Assembly: GCF_021559775.1 (NCBI RefSeq)
Contig: NZ_CP056047.1
Location: forward strand, 1,798,001-1,862,000
DNA from: Gillisella vitis
GTDB lineage: Bacteria; Pseudomonadota; Alphaproteobacteria; Rhizobiales; Rhizobiaceae
Reading direction: 5' to 3'
DNA length: 64,000 bases
The notes beneath the pieces are model-generated. The model searched no databases. It saw only the letters and a program-made list of their open reading frames with translations, and was not told where the DNA came from. The position numbers and the translations under genes are program-made. Below are positions 37,001-44,620 of this stretch, piece after piece (the first letter of the stretch is position 1; every line of letters begins with the position of its first letter).

Positions 37001-37103
37001 GAGCTTGGCTATCGGCGATATCAGCCGCTTTCTGCATTTCCCGCTGATACCCTTTGATATCAGCCGAAAGTTGCACTACGAGTTTTTCAACGTCGGTTGC
37101 CAT
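34005..37103 (-). CDS. Tail tape measure protein (1032 aa)
   Basis: Sets tail length and threads the tail tube. The N-terminal tape-measure domain (LVVQLSADIKGYQREMQKAA; NDVLAYADAWTDAKNSLAVA) is followed by hydrophobic membrane-like helices near residues 270-370 (LLLASVIAGALVGRSIAGML; GLIIGGTVVGALALFASSS). Then comes a long coiled-coil stretch, and a Gly/Ser-rich C-terminal lambda-H-like part (SSAFDGLFGGSSATSSGGWL). At roughly 0.15 nm per residue a tail of about 150 nm is implied. The frame is fully intact. Confidence 0.93.
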   Translation of the reverse strand: MATDVEKLVVQLSADIKGYQREMQKAADIADSQARAIEKRYQQMDKRLGALGSSAANGLIAPLKNIASAIKVNDVLAYADAWTDAKNSLAVAGVVGENQVQILDKIYQSAQNNAAPVGAMVELFGKAAQASNNLGASQSDLLKFTDGVGTALRVEGKSVGAASGALTQLGQLLGSTRVQAEQFNSINEGGRPILIAVANGLSAAGGSVSKLKQLVNDGAVSNRDFFQSFLKGLPTIQGMAANTTQTIEQGVTKVNNAFIRYIGQTDESLGASQRLVAGLNALADDFNGTADTVLLLASVIAGALVGRSIAGMLANLGLATAAVVRLIAALRAASSMAGIATAISGIGAAAGPLGLIIGGTVVGALALFASSSTEAAANAKHVASELERLGLLTKQAAPDLDKTSKSLDELAKTERVQKIREFNDEIDRLKGGGKLSFFDQGDEFGSIISQATSKLSGFSGVFSSSEDKTALSAITRYAAGVRDGNIVANEALVKLKEIQQTEISKPVLALNLQLQRSVEIFKAAKTGVLALGDTSEIDLVREHLGAMRDELALLGNSNMISAGQVSQIDALIQKFEDGQASAADTKEALRGVAGVNLNAIDYVNRLVPILDAFNQVTVAAKNARADISEALSPNFSARQQADYKSRQNSEEMLRIGKAYADEAQRQNTLSKHQLAVEKEIAKIKADLQRTGGYLPDDQIRKLAQSNVQADETRSKPDKTPSVSKNTDSRFETDIQGVRDRTAALVQEQQVVGQTYYQQEQRRMALDLEKQALADVREEARKNGDENWRNAGISETQSLRIQEVSSAYAEQADVLRRVQEAQQRSQQTAQEFYDTAKSAFSDVVMGAQSFESALSGVLKKLGELALSSAFDGLFGGSSATSSGGWLTNFFGGGSSSLSKYIGMTGLFADGGYTGAGGKYEPAGVVHKGEYVFDADSVRKAGGPAGLDAMRKRLKGYSSGGYVGPSAPRMPDLSRAAANKNAPTSVTYAPVIDARGADAEAVSRLQHALAQDRKTFDTKVLNAMKGARARGVKV

Positions 37104-37130
37104 GGAATGTCCATAAAGGTTGGGAGAGGT

Positions 37131-37757
37131 ATGCGAAAAACACTATTAGCCGCGTCGGTCATCCTTTGCGGATGCGTGGCGCCCAAGGAAAATAGAGACT
37201 TGGATCGTAGGGAGATGGTCGCAGTAGCAGGATGGCAGTCCGGAGAAGTCGAGGTACGCAATCATAGCCCCGTTTTAGGATACTTCTCATACAGGCAGGG
37301 CATGACGCCATCAGGATTGTTTTACACAACGTATTCAGACAACACTGGATCGTTAGGGCGAAACGCCGACATTTTTTCCAGGGATTGGTCAGTAGCGTGC
37401 AGAATAGACAAGATGAATGACAAAAAAGACTGCGAGATTTTTGCTAAACGCTCGCCGATACTCATCGACTACAAATTCTCATCTACACCACAGATTGTTT
37501 GCGTCCAAGGACATGACTTTCCAGGGCGAACTGCGCTAATTCGGATCGACGGAAATGCACCCATCCGGACTGGGGAAAATGGTTGCGTGTCGGCGCAGCA
37601 GGTGATGGATCAACTCAAAGCAGGAACGAAAGTTTCAACCCGTAAAACTCATTGGCCTTACGACCAAAATCGCGACCAAGAAGGCGACCTGGTAGGTTTG
37701 GGAGAAGCAATGCAATTGCTTGAATACATCAGATCTAGGATCCAATCGCCAGCCTGA
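37131..37757 (+). CDS. Lipoprotein of unknown function, moron inside tail operon
   Basis: 208 residues from ATG 37131 with GGGAGAG upstream. MRKTLLAASVILCGCVAPKE is a lipoprotein signal with lipobox LCGC, so the product should be membrane-anchored. The mature part has four further Cys and no recognised domain. It is encoded on the plus strand between the tape measure and chaperone genes, opposite to every tail gene, and is somewhat richer in A+T. That is the usual look of a lysogenic-conversion gene expressed from the prophage. Confidence 0.8.
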   Translation: MRKTLLAASVILCGCVAPKENRDLDRREMVAVAGWQSGEVEVRNHSPVLGYFSYRQGMTPSGLFYTTYSDNTGSLGRNADIFSRDWSVACRIDKMNDKKDCEIFAKRSPILIDYKFSSTPQIVCVQGHDFPGRTALIRIDGNAPIRTGENGCVSAQQVMDQLKAGTKVSTRKTHWPYDQNRDQEGDLVGLGEAMQLLEYIRSRIQSPA

Positions 37758-37761
37758 TCGT

Positions 37762-37950
37762 TTATCTCTCTTCCAACCAATCCCACAGATCATCTTTTTC
37801 CTTCTCGGAAAGCGCTCCTTCATCTTCCGGCACGTTCGCGGCCATCCATCCGTCGAGAGCAGAAAAATATTGAAAGAGCGACATGGCGCGGACTTGTTGA
37901 GGTGAAAAGCCGATCGCCGCACCATTGCCGTAAATCGCGGCAAACCTCAA
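37762..37950 (-). CDS. Phage tail assembly chaperone-like protein
   Basis: 62 residues, MRFAAIYGNGAAIGFSPQQV then MSLFQYFSALDGWMAAN. Matches the short tail-assembly chaperone that follows the GTA gp10-type gene; starts within the previous gene (4-base overlap). A frameshift product of the two chaperone genes is possible, as in many siphophages. Confidence 0.72.
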   Translation of the reverse strand: MRFAAIYGNGAAIGFSPQQVRAMSLFQYFSALDGWMAANVPEDEGALSEKEKDDLWDWLEER

Positions 37951-38330
37951 TTTTCCGTTGGGAAGATCGTCAAGGGCTGCCCCTTTTGATTTGCCGCGTC
38001 TTGCTCCCCCGGCGTTTCATCCGGCGCGCCGACAATACCAGCCGAGAGGATGGTTTGAGCAAAGAGGATGTTTTCCAACGGCGGACGCTTTTCCACCCAT
38101 GTCCTGACAAGATGCAATGCGTCCGTTGGAGCCATTCCGCCGCCAACAAGACCGAGGCGGATGGTGTTGGAAATGTCACCAATACGCCAGCTGTCACCAT
38201 AAAGCCGGGACAGAATAACATATGGCCCGGCGTCACACGCTTCTTGCAGAAGTTCCAATTCACCCCAGCCCAGGCGGAAGGTGTGGTCACCATCCGCCCA
38301 AGGAATTGTGATTTGAGCATCTCGGCTCAT
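37947..38330 (-). CDS. GTA gp10-type tail assembly protein
   Basis: 127 residues, MSRDAQITIPWADGDHTFRL start, with LGWGELELLQEACDAGPYVI and IRLGLVGGGMAPTDALHLVR. These match the gene-transfer-agent gp10 (PF11836-type) family that precedes the tape measure. Start overlaps the tail-tube stop by four bases. Confidence 0.82.
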   Translation of the reverse strand: MSRDAQITIPWADGDHTFRLGWGELELLQEACDAGPYVILSRLYGDSWRIGDISNTIRLGLVGGGMAPTDALHLVRTWVEKRPPLENILFAQTILSAGIVGAPDETPGEQDAANQKGQPLTIFPTEN

Positions 38331-38764
38331 GTGACCACACGAACCATGGGGCCATCGCTCTGCATGGACACGCTCGCCGTTGCCCGCTTGCCGTTATCTC
38401 CTGCACCTTCGAATTTCTCGACATGCATATTGCCGGTCCACGTGATCGTTTTGGCCGGGAACTGCCATTCGACCTTGACTGGGATGCTGTCGACATTTTC
38501 AACTGCATCCAGCCACGTCTCGACACTTTCGCCAGCAAGAACGCCTTCGCCAGTGATGGACATAGACAGAGACGACGCATCGCGACCGAGCCAATCCACC
38601 TTGTCAGGATCGTCGCAGTCAGGAATAGAGCTATCTTCCAGCGCCTTGTCGATGGAGATAGAGCGCTGCGTAAAACCGCACGGGGCGCTATAGACGATGG
38701 GAGTAGCCGAGTTGCCGAGAAGCACGCGGATTTTACCCCCCCGAATGGTGGTTGCTTGTGCCAT
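38327..38764 (-). CDS. Phage tail tube (major tail) protein
   Basis: 145 residues from ATG 38764. MAQATTIRGGKIRVLLGNSA; then FTQRSISIDKALEDSSIPDC and SLSMSITGEGVLAGESVETW, the pattern of GTA/alphaphage major tail proteins. Forms the stacked-ring tail tube. Upstream GGAGG lies 9 bases before the ATG. Confidence 0.83.
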   Translation of the reverse strand: MAQATTIRGGKIRVLLGNSATPIVYSAPCGFTQRSISIDKALEDSSIPDCDDPDKVDWLGRDASSLSMSITGEGVLAGESVETWLDAVENVDSIPVKVEWQFPAKTITWTGNMHVEKFEGAGDNGKRATASVSMQSDGPMVRVVT

Positions 38765-38789
38765 ATTGGCCTCCTGTTGTTGAGTTGGG

Positions 38790-39209
38790 TTAGTGGTTTT
38801 CGACGCCAGCGCCAAACGTCATGGCGATATGCGTAGTCACTCCGTCTGAGGCGCGGACATCGTCCCGCCGCGTAAGCTTGAAATAGACGAGAGCATTATC
38901 GGAGAGGCTCAACTCTTCTTCGTTGAGCACAGCCCTGATCACCTTGGCAATCTTGCGCCCCTCGGCATAGCCTGGATCACGAGACCAAATATCAATCTGT
39001 ATCGTCAAGTCTGAAGCATCGAAACACTCGACCTGCTCTTGCAGAACTTGAGTGCTGCCAAAAGAAATATATGGGAACTGCAAACTACCGCTGCTCTCCA
39101 ATGGCACCTGGTCGTAAATCCGATCGGCCACAAGAGCTTCAATCTCGGTAGACGCCTTCAAAGCTGCCACGATAGCAACCTGCAATTCATGTGATGCGTC
39201 CTGGGTCAT
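38790..39209 (-). CDS. DUF3168 tail completion protein
   Basis: 139 residues from ATG 39209: MTQDASHELQVAIVAALKAS, VADRIYDQVP, FPYISFGSTQVLQEQ and the end HIAMTFGAGVEN. These are clear DUF3168 (GTA gp8-type) landmarks. The protein completes the tail end facing the head. The ATG overlaps the stop of the HK97-gp10 fragment. Confidence 0.88.
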   Translation of the reverse strand: MTQDASHELQVAIVAALKASTEIEALVADRIYDQVPLESSGSLQFPYISFGSTQVLQEQVECFDASDLTIQIDIWSRDPGYAEGRKIAKVIRAVLNEEELSLSDNALVYFKLTRRDDVRASDGVTTHIAMTFGAGVENH

Positions 39210-39430
39210 AGTTTCACAGCAACCTTTCTGGCGCTCTCGCAAGTAGCCTTGCTGACCGCACGCACGGCCGGTTTCTTATTTGCTCGCCAAGATAAATTGA
39301 AATATGGACGGGCTGTCGTCCCAGGATGTTTCGATCCCGAAAACATCCTGCCATTGATAAGTGCCGCCGTGCCGAATTCGGCCCAGCGCGCATAGTCAGC
39401 TAAGGAAGACAACCAGATGGTAGAGATCAC
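39206..39430 (-). pseudogene. HK97-gp10-family head-tail protein, 5'-truncated
   Basis: Only 74 residues (VISTIWLSSLADYARWAEFG onward), the C-terminal half of the family: the A(R/D)YARxxEFGT and HPGTTARPYFNLSWRAN landmarks are present, but the usual 60-80 N-terminal residues are missing. A GTG at 39430 could start translation, yet the upstream gene ends only 9 bases before it. I read this as a deletion scar. Confidence 0.7.
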
Positions 39431-39438
39431 TGGCAGAC

Positions 39439-39618
39439 CTAGGTTTCGCCATTGCGCTGCGCCTGCGCATCCTTACCTGCCCACTCAGCCTTGCCAGCGG
39501 CGATTGCCTGCGCCGCGCAATCTCGCTTCACTGTGCCTTCCCAACCGGCCTTATAGCCCGTTGTGGACTGACTGATGGGCTTGTAGTCGAAGTCTTGTGT
39601 GAATTTCACGCGAGCCAT
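39439..39618 (-). CDS. Small phage protein (59 aa) between connector and gp10
   Basis: Short gene from ATG 39618, ending with TAG at 39439-39441. The ribosome site AGGAGG lies 5 bases upstream. Reads MARVKFTQDFDYKPISQSTT then GYKAGWEGTVKRDCAAQAIA and so on. Small proteins of this form precede HK97-gp10 genes in rhizobial phages. Intact, though its partners on both sides are damaged. Confidence 0.78.
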   Translation of the reverse strand: MARVKFTQDFDYKPISQSTTGYKAGWEGTVKRDCAAQAIAAGKAEWAGKDAQAQRNGET

Positions 39619-39621
39619 TAT

Positions 39622-39800
39622 TGCCTCCTACGCGATTGACGGGTCACGCAGCGTGTAAAGCAGCGCTGATACTGCGCTGGCAGATCGCCGCGTTCAAAAT
39701 ATCCATCAGGATCTTGATTATGGTTCTTGTAAAGACAGCCAATCAACACGCTGGCCGATACCCTTACCAAATTCGGTATCTCTGAAGCAGCTGCAAGCAA
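39622..39800 (-). pseudogene. Frameshifted, 5'-truncated phage head-tail connector (gp6-like)
   Basis: One frame reads LLAAASEIPNLVRVSASVLI then KNHNQDPDGYFERGDLPA; the expected end SALLYTLRDPSIA followed by TAG occurs in another frame. Adding one G after position about 39682 (LPA to LPAAVSALLYTLRDP) would rejoin them, so a single-base deletion is the simplest explanation. The N-terminal half is absent: a stop codon lies a few codons upstream and only unrelated sequence follows. Confidence 0.7.
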
Positions 39801-39912
39801 GTAGTTGTCGCCTGACTTGAGCTATCTCGCCACCGATTTTGAAGCTGCGTTCAGCCGCAAGACGAGCAGCCCATCATCCTCTGTTCCCATTGGCAGAATA
39901 AGGAGGGATGAT

Positions 39913-40101
39913 TTAAGTTTCGCAAGAGTGGCAAAGTGCAAGGCGATGGTTACTCGTTCGCTGAAGAAGCGCTAACACGCGCCAGCAGATACGAATTGAC
40001 TTCCTTTGTCCGCGCAAACAGACGAGAAAATTCTTTCTCCAGAATTCCTCGACCATGCTCACGATTTCAGCACTGAAGGTTTTACCAGCCAAAACAATCA
40101 T
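39913..40101 (-). CDS. Short hypothetical protein at the deletion junction (62 aa)
   Basis: ATG at 40101 overlaps the preceding stop as ATGA, so translation is likely. MIVLAGKTFSAEIVSMVEEF start; the second half is Arg/Cys-rich and looks out of frame with an alternative (EKEFSRLFARTKEVNSYLLA) in the next frame, so it may itself be a damaged gene. This is the place where a small terminase gene would normally stand. Confidence 0.4.
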   Translation of the reverse strand: MIVLAGKTFSAEIVSMVEEFWRKNFLVCLRGQRKSIRICWRVLALLQRTSNHRLALCHSCET

Positions 40102-40727
40102 CTGATGACCGACTTTCGCCGTCTCAACTCCCTCTGGCGGCGGCGCTCGTTCTGCGCCTCTGCCCAACTGAAGTCCCGGAGGTCGTCATCAAACCCGCAA
40201 ACCGGCTTGCTTTCTTCTGGTCGCCAAACTTCGATGTTAAACCTTTTATCCTCGATTTCTGGGTGATTTGTAAAGGCCGCATCAATTGCATTTCCGTTAT
40301 GCTGCGCAGGCTTGCGGTCAAACTCTCGTAAAATACCTTCGATTGCCGCCGTCTTTCGCCAATCCCCGAGCTGTCGGCTGATCCCTTCGACCTGTCGGCA
40401 CCACTTTGCGAAGGCCTGGCCGCCGGCCTCCGATCGCGCCCAGGCCCATAGCGCGCGGCGCTGCAACTCGTTTGGCACCAGCTTCATCAGTTCCATGGAT
40501 GCCTGCCAAATGCCCATGTCGTTCGTGGTATTGCGCACCTTGGCCGGGTCGAGCCAGGCCCAATTGGCCGCGTGTTTGTCTTCCGAGGACCAGCCATTCA
40601 TGTCGGCGGTATCATGGACATAGCCATGGTTCATCGCCTTCACCCCCGCCGGCCGTGCTGTGTTCGGCAGCTTCCGGTCAACTTCGGCCGCCTTCACGAA
40701 AATCTCGATAATCTCTGCCTTCTTCAT
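40098..40727 (-). CDS. Phage hypothetical protein (209 aa)
   Basis: From ATG 40727 (ATGA overlap with the gene before). MKKAEIIEIFVKAAEVDRKL, then MNHGYVHDTADMNGWSSEDK and RRALWAWARSEAGGQAFAKW. This resembles the conserved protein encoded just before terminase genes in alphaproteobacterial phages. A longer frame upstream is rejected because of the coupled start. No enzymatic motif seen. Confidence 0.7.
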   Translation of the reverse strand: MKKAEIIEIFVKAAEVDRKLPNTARPAGVKAMNHGYVHDTADMNGWSSEDKHAANWAWLDPAKVRNTTNDMGIWQASMELMKLVPNELQRRALWAWARSEAGGQAFAKWCRQVEGISRQLGDWRKTAAIEGILREFDRKPAQHNGNAIDAAFTNHPEIEDKRFNIEVWRPEESKPVCGFDDDLRDFSWAEAQNERRRQRELRRRKSVIR

Positions 40728-41179
40728 GTGCTCATCCTTCTGTCGTCTTGGAGATCGGGTTGACTGTTGCCGAAAAACCGACAGGCCCTTTCCCAGATCA
40801 AGCCGACCAGCGCGGCCCGCTTGCTCGTTATGCCATCCAGGCCAAGGCACCAGAGCTGCAGCCGGCCGACTGGCACCTGGTCGAAAAACGAAAAAAACCG
40901 GTCCAGGTCGTTTTCCATCAACGCCGGGTGGTTTTTCTTGAATGCGAGAATGATGTCGCTCGTCGCCCATAACGCCGTCTCGTCTAGGGCGGCGCGATTG
41001 TCGGCGGTCTCAACCAGAGTCATGATCACAAAGCGCGCATGCGCCTCTCCATGGCGACGCCGGATGCGATCCACCGAGGCCACTGCCCGCGTCTGGCCAG
41101 GCTTCGGCATCACATTCTTCGGCACGATCTCAACCTCGAATTCGGATAGGATAGCCTCGACTTCGGGATACACCGTCAT
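40724..41179 (-). CDS. Phage hypothetical protein (151 aa)
   Basis: MTVYPEVEAILSEFEVEIVP start; TRAVASVDRIRRRHGEAHAR and GLDGITSKRAALVGLIWERA. All-helical prediction by eye, Arg-rich. ATGA-coupled on both sides, so part of the early/middle operon. Family not identified. Confidence 0.68.
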   Translation of the reverse strand: MTVYPEVEAILSEFEVEIVPKNVMPKPGQTRAVASVDRIRRRHGEAHARFVIMTLVETADNRAALDETALWATSDIILAFKKNHPALMENDLDRFFSFFDQVPVGRLQLWCLGLDGITSKRAALVGLIWERACRFFGNSQPDLQDDRRMST

Positions 41180-41487
41180 GCCTTGGCCCTCCGTTCCACT
41201 TCAATCAGCCGCGCTTTACCGCGCTGCTTCACGAACGGTCGCAGCTCTTGAAATACCGCATCTGCGGCTACCTGCGCCGCCGCCATCGCGCCATCCCTGA
41301 CGAGCGACCCATTGATATAGGCAATAATAGCCTCGCCCGCTGCGGCCTTTGCCTCCGACCGAGTGGGATAAACGATTGGGTGACCGCCCTTCCCCTTCAG
41401 GATCTCGTTGTCGCATTTATGGGCCTTGCGGAACCAGGCGATGAAGCCCCCAGCGACAGCCTGAGCCCCGATTGCGAATTCGTTCAT
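41176..41487 (-). CDS. Phage hypothetical protein (103 aa)
   Basis: From ATG 41487, which overlaps the DnaB stop as TGATG. MNEFAIGAQAVAGGFIAWFR; KAAAGEAIIAYINGSLVRDG; basic C-terminus ARLIEVERRAKA. Function unknown; position beside dnaB suggests a role in replication or its control. Confidence 0.68.
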   Translation of the reverse strand: MNEFAIGAQAVAGGFIAWFRKAHKCDNEILKGKGGHPIVYPTRSEAKAAAGEAIIAYINGSLVRDGAMAAAQVAADAVFQELRPFVKQRGKARLIEVERRAKA

Positions 41488-42944
41488 CAAAACAACTCCC
41501 TTGAGTTTTGCGCCTGCTTGAACCCCGGCCCGTAGCTGGTGGACTTGCCATCCCAAGCGATCTCTTTTCGCCTTGGGAATTCGCTTTCGCGCGACAGAGA
41601 CAGGATGATATCGGCCTTGCCGGTGACGCGGTTCATGGCGTCTTCCCAGACCGGGTAATCGTCGGAGTGTTCAGCCGGCTCCATGCCAGCGACGATCGGG
41701 CGGGACTGGAAGACGATCAGGACTTGATCCGCGTCCTTATCCATGTTGCCGACCAGATCGCGATAGGTAGGACGCCGGTTCATGGCGGCGCTCAGGCGTT
41801 CCTTGATGGTCCGGCCCTGGTAATCCTGAAAGGTCGATTTCTTCAGGTGGGTGAGCGCAATGATCGGAATGTCGTGCTTCTGGGCCATGTCCTTGAGGAT
41901 CGAGGTGGCGCGCTGGCCTTGTTTGAACTCGTCCTCGTATTCCATCTTGCCGGTCCATTGGATCTTGCCGATGTGGTCGAGGAAAAAGGCTTCGATTCCG
42001 CGCTCGCCGATCAGCCGGGTGATCTTCTGGTCGATCTGGTCGAGCGTCATGCGCCGGCAGTCGATATCGATGTGCTGGAGGCGCTTCATGTCCTCGCCAG
42101 CCCGAAACAGGTCTTCAACCTCCTTGTCACTCACAGAACCGCGCTGCTGGCGCGTCGACGATATCCCCGTGCGCCGGGCCTTCTCCCGCATGATGATCTG
42201 CATCCGGCTCATTTCGCCGCTGTTGAGGCCAACCGCTGTCTTTTCGGCGATATTGAACATGCACTGCATGGCAAGCGCCGTCTTGCCCTGCTTGACCCCG
42301 CCGCCGATGATGATCAGCTGTTTCTTCTGCCAGGGTCCGGTCAGCGAGGTGATTTCGGGAATGCCCGGATCGATGCCGACAGGCGTTGCTCCCCTGACCG
42401 CGTCATTGGTGCGGTCAAGGCTCATGTCGATGGCATCCGCAAGCGTCTCTTGCGGATCGTTACGGCTGTCGATTGCCGACACGATGGCCGTCAGCCGGTC
42501 ACGGCATTCCTTGATCTGGTCAACGAATTGCAGTTCGTCTTCCGCCAGGGATCCGGCTTCATGGGCATCCTCGCCGATGATCATGGCCTGCCGGCGGTGA
42601 TAGTAGCCGGTGATGGCATCTGCGAAATCAGCAACATTCACCACCGAAACCGCTTCGGCAAACAGACGCACGAGGTATTGGGGAATGCTCATGTCGCCGA
42701 CTTTCGCCGCAGCCGCGTCCGGCGCCATGAACGATCTGACGGTGATCGGGTTCATGCTCTTCCCGGCGGTCCGCCCGCGCAGCATCGCATCATAAATCTG
42801 CTGATGCAGACGCTCCCCGAAGTGATCGGAATGGAAGGATGCAGGTATTGCCGCTATCGCCGCATTGTTCAGCATCACGGCACCGAGCAGCGCTTGTTCG
42901 GCTTCAATATTGACGGGGGTTGGGTTCGGTTGGTAGCTGTTCAT
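41487..42944 (-). CDS. dnaB: Phage replicative DnaB-type helicase
   Basis: 485-residue hexameric 5'-3' helicase. N-terminal DnaB domain: NIEAEQALLGAVMLNNAAIA; RecA-like core with Walker A GGGVKQGKTALAMQ near residue 210, Walker B-like AFFLDHIGKIQW and the arginine-finger region IIALTHLKKSTFQDYQGRTI. Phage type rather than host copy, judged by its setting between small phage genes. Starts with ATGA overlap to the RuvC-like gene. Confidence 0.92.
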   Translation of the reverse strand: MNSYQPNPTPVNIEAEQALLGAVMLNNAAIAAIPASFHSDHFGERLHQQIYDAMLRGRTAGKSMNPITVRSFMAPDAAAAKVGDMSIPQYLVRLFAEAVSVVNVADFADAITGYYHRRQAMIIGEDAHEAGSLAEDELQFVDQIKECRDRLTAIVSAIDSRNDPQETLADAIDMSLDRTNDAVRGATPVGIDPGIPEITSLTGPWQKKQLIIIGGGVKQGKTALAMQCMFNIAEKTAVGLNSGEMSRMQIIMREKARRTGISSTRQQRGSVSDKEVEDLFRAGEDMKRLQHIDIDCRRMTLDQIDQKITRLIGERGIEAFFLDHIGKIQWTGKMEYEDEFKQGQRATSILKDMAQKHDIPIIALTHLKKSTFQDYQGRTIKERLSAAMNRRPTYRDLVGNMDKDADQVLIVFQSRPIVAGMEPAEHSDDYPVWEDAMNRVTGKADIILSLSRESEFPRRKEIAWDGKSTSYGPGFKQAQNSRELF

Positions 42945-43558
42945 GCCGCTACCCCGGCGCGTTCGTTGCGCTGCTGCAAGAAGCCTTGGAAAGCCGGGCG
43001 GTACCTGCCTGCATGGATTTCGGCACCGCGCCAGCAGATAGCAATGGCCGCCGCCTCACCCGCATTGTGCGCAACAGTCTTGCGGCTCGGAAGAACGATG
43101 CCTTCCCGCTCGCATTGCGCGACAACCGCCTCTTTCCAAAGGTTCTCGACCTTCTCCATGCGACCCTTGGCGTCGGGCTTTGCGAGCTTGGTGATCTTCT
43201 GCGGCGGCTTGAAGCCCGCCCCATAGAACATCTTGCGCCAGGTCGCCGACGATATGGTCCCCCAGGGAATACCGAAATTCGCAATAGTCGAGAGCACAGC
43301 ACCATGCAGCATACAGGAAACAACGGTCGCCATCGTGCCGCCCGGGCTCATCTTCAGCGCCGTTTCCATGATCACAAAATCAGGCCTGTGCTCACGGATC
43401 AGCGCCGTGACCTTAAGGCCCATCTGGTCGGCGCAATATTCGATTGAGGCCTTAGCCGGGAATTCCAGTACCCCGCATATGATCGAAGACGGATGCTTTT
43501 TGCTGTCGAAAACTGCCCATCCGGCGGTCTTACTCGTATCAAACGCCAAAACCTTCAT
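42941..43558 (-). CDS. RuvC-like Holliday-junction resolvase/RNase H fold
   Basis: 205 residues from ATG 43558 with AAGG 8 bases upstream. MKVLAFDTSKTAGWAVFDSK carries the first acidic residue of the RNase H fold; VIMETALKMSPGGTMATVVS the second (Glu); the C-terminal AHNAGEAAAIAICWRGAEIH the last (Asn/Glu-type instead of the usual Asp-x-x-Asp). Phage members resolve or trim branched DNA before packaging. Confidence 0.8.
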   Translation of the reverse strand: MKVLAFDTSKTAGWAVFDSKKHPSSIICGVLEFPAKASIEYCADQMGLKVTALIREHRPDFVIMETALKMSPGGTMATVVSCMLHGAVLSTIANFGIPWGTISSATWRKMFYGAGFKPPQKITKLAKPDAKGRMEKVENLWKEAVVAQCEREGIVLPSRKTVAHNAGEAAAIAICWRGAEIHAGRYRPAFQGFLQQRNERAGVAA

Positions 43559-43676
43559 CGTAATCACCTTGGAAAAGAAACGCCCCGATCCGCGATGGTC
43601 CGCGAGACAACGTCTATCGCTGGGACCGGGGCCAGTCGGGCGCCCGCTTGGGAGGTCAGAGCGCCGGGGGGAAAGG

Positions 43677-44234
43677 TCAGTGCATCGTTTCTGCATCGGG
43701 AAACGGGTCGTCATCAGATGCCGGCTCTTCCTTGGAGGCAGCGGCCTCGATCCGGGCCATGATATCGGGGATCTCGGTCTCGTATTCCTGCTTTCCGGCG
43801 TCATAGGAGGCGAGCCAGAGCTTATCGTCTGCGGACCCGGCATCGTAGCCGGACACCCGGTCAAGGTTCAGCAGACCGGCCTTGTAGCCCTTCGCCTGGA
43901 TCAGTTGCTCACGATCGACCCGGTCGGCCTGGGCCAGCAAATCGCCGCCGCTTGTCGCGGGGATCAGGCCGAGCCATTCGAGGTTTTCCCGATCCGATTT
44001 CAAGCGATCGACGGGCTTCTGATCATCTTCGCCGAAATGCGCCTTGAGGTAATGATCGAATTTCTGACCGGTGAAGGTCGGATCGGCTGCCTTGGCCACC
44101 TTGCGGTTCGCCGTCTTTTCCGCCGCCGCCTCACGCCGCTTGGTCTCAGAGGCCAGCTCTTTGCGGAAATGATAAGCGAACAGCTTCTGCCGTTCGGATT
44201 CGTTGAGCTTCGTGTTACTGCCGGCCGTCGCCAT
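43677..44234 (-). CDS. Phage hypothetical protein (185 aa)
   Basis: MATAGSNTKLNESERQKLFA start, basic helical N-terminal half (RKELASETKRREAAAEKTAN), acidic C-terminus ending DDDPFPDAETMH. Starts two bases after the stop of the interrupted gene upstream. No motif I can name; may bind nucleic acid by its charge pattern. Confidence 0.68.
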   Translation of the reverse strand: MATAGSNTKLNESERQKLFAYHFRKELASETKRREAAAEKTANRKVAKAADPTFTGQKFDHYLKAHFGEDDQKPVDRLKSDRENLEWLGLIPATSGGDLLAQADRVDREQLIQAKGYKAGLLNLDRVSGYDAGSADDKLWLASYDAGKQEYETEIPDIMARIEAAASKEEPASDDDPFPDAETMH

Positions 44235-44236
44235 GA

Positions 44237-44620
44237 TCAGCTTCCTTCTGTTGAGTGGATGATTTTGACAGCTCGGGCAGCTTCGATTTTTGCCACCAGA
44301 GCCTCAACTTCATGATCCAAATCTCCAACGCGAACATTCCCGTACCTCGCCTTCTCCGCCTGGATTTCGTTCTGCAATTCCGCGACCTTTCAGGCGCAAT
44401 AATCGAGGTAGGCTTTGCGGACCCGGGAGAAGAAAGTGCCGGCCTGCTTGGTTTCGCCTGATATCAGCCGCTTGAAACTGCGCGGCGTCATCCCGGTCCA
44501 GCCAGCGCACTCTTCGAGCGCCCTGCCCTCGTCTCCCCATCCCTCCACGCGGCGCTTGAAAAGCTTTCACGCGTAAGCCCGTGTCTCGTCGTCCAGGCTC
44601 AATGCATCTACTACTGACAT
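44237..44620 (-). pseudogene. Phage early gene interrupted by two in-frame TGA codons
   Basis: A single frame of 127 codons from ATG 44620 (MSVVDALSLDDETRAYA) to TGA 44237 is broken by TGA at 44567-44569 and 44390-44392. The three parts join smoothly: KLFKRRVEGWGDEGRALEEC in the middle and KVAELQNEIQAEKARYGNVR at the end form a helix-turn-helix-plus-coiled-coil protein known in rhizobial prophages. Both TGA codons are one C-to-T change from CGA (Arg), an expected residue at those places. Pseudogene most likely; stop read-through is the unusual alternative. Confidence 0.6.

Noticed and set aside
41508-43226. 572-codon plus-strand frame
   Set aside because: Antisense shadow of dnaB and the RuvC-like gene; the helicase motifs are on the minus strand.
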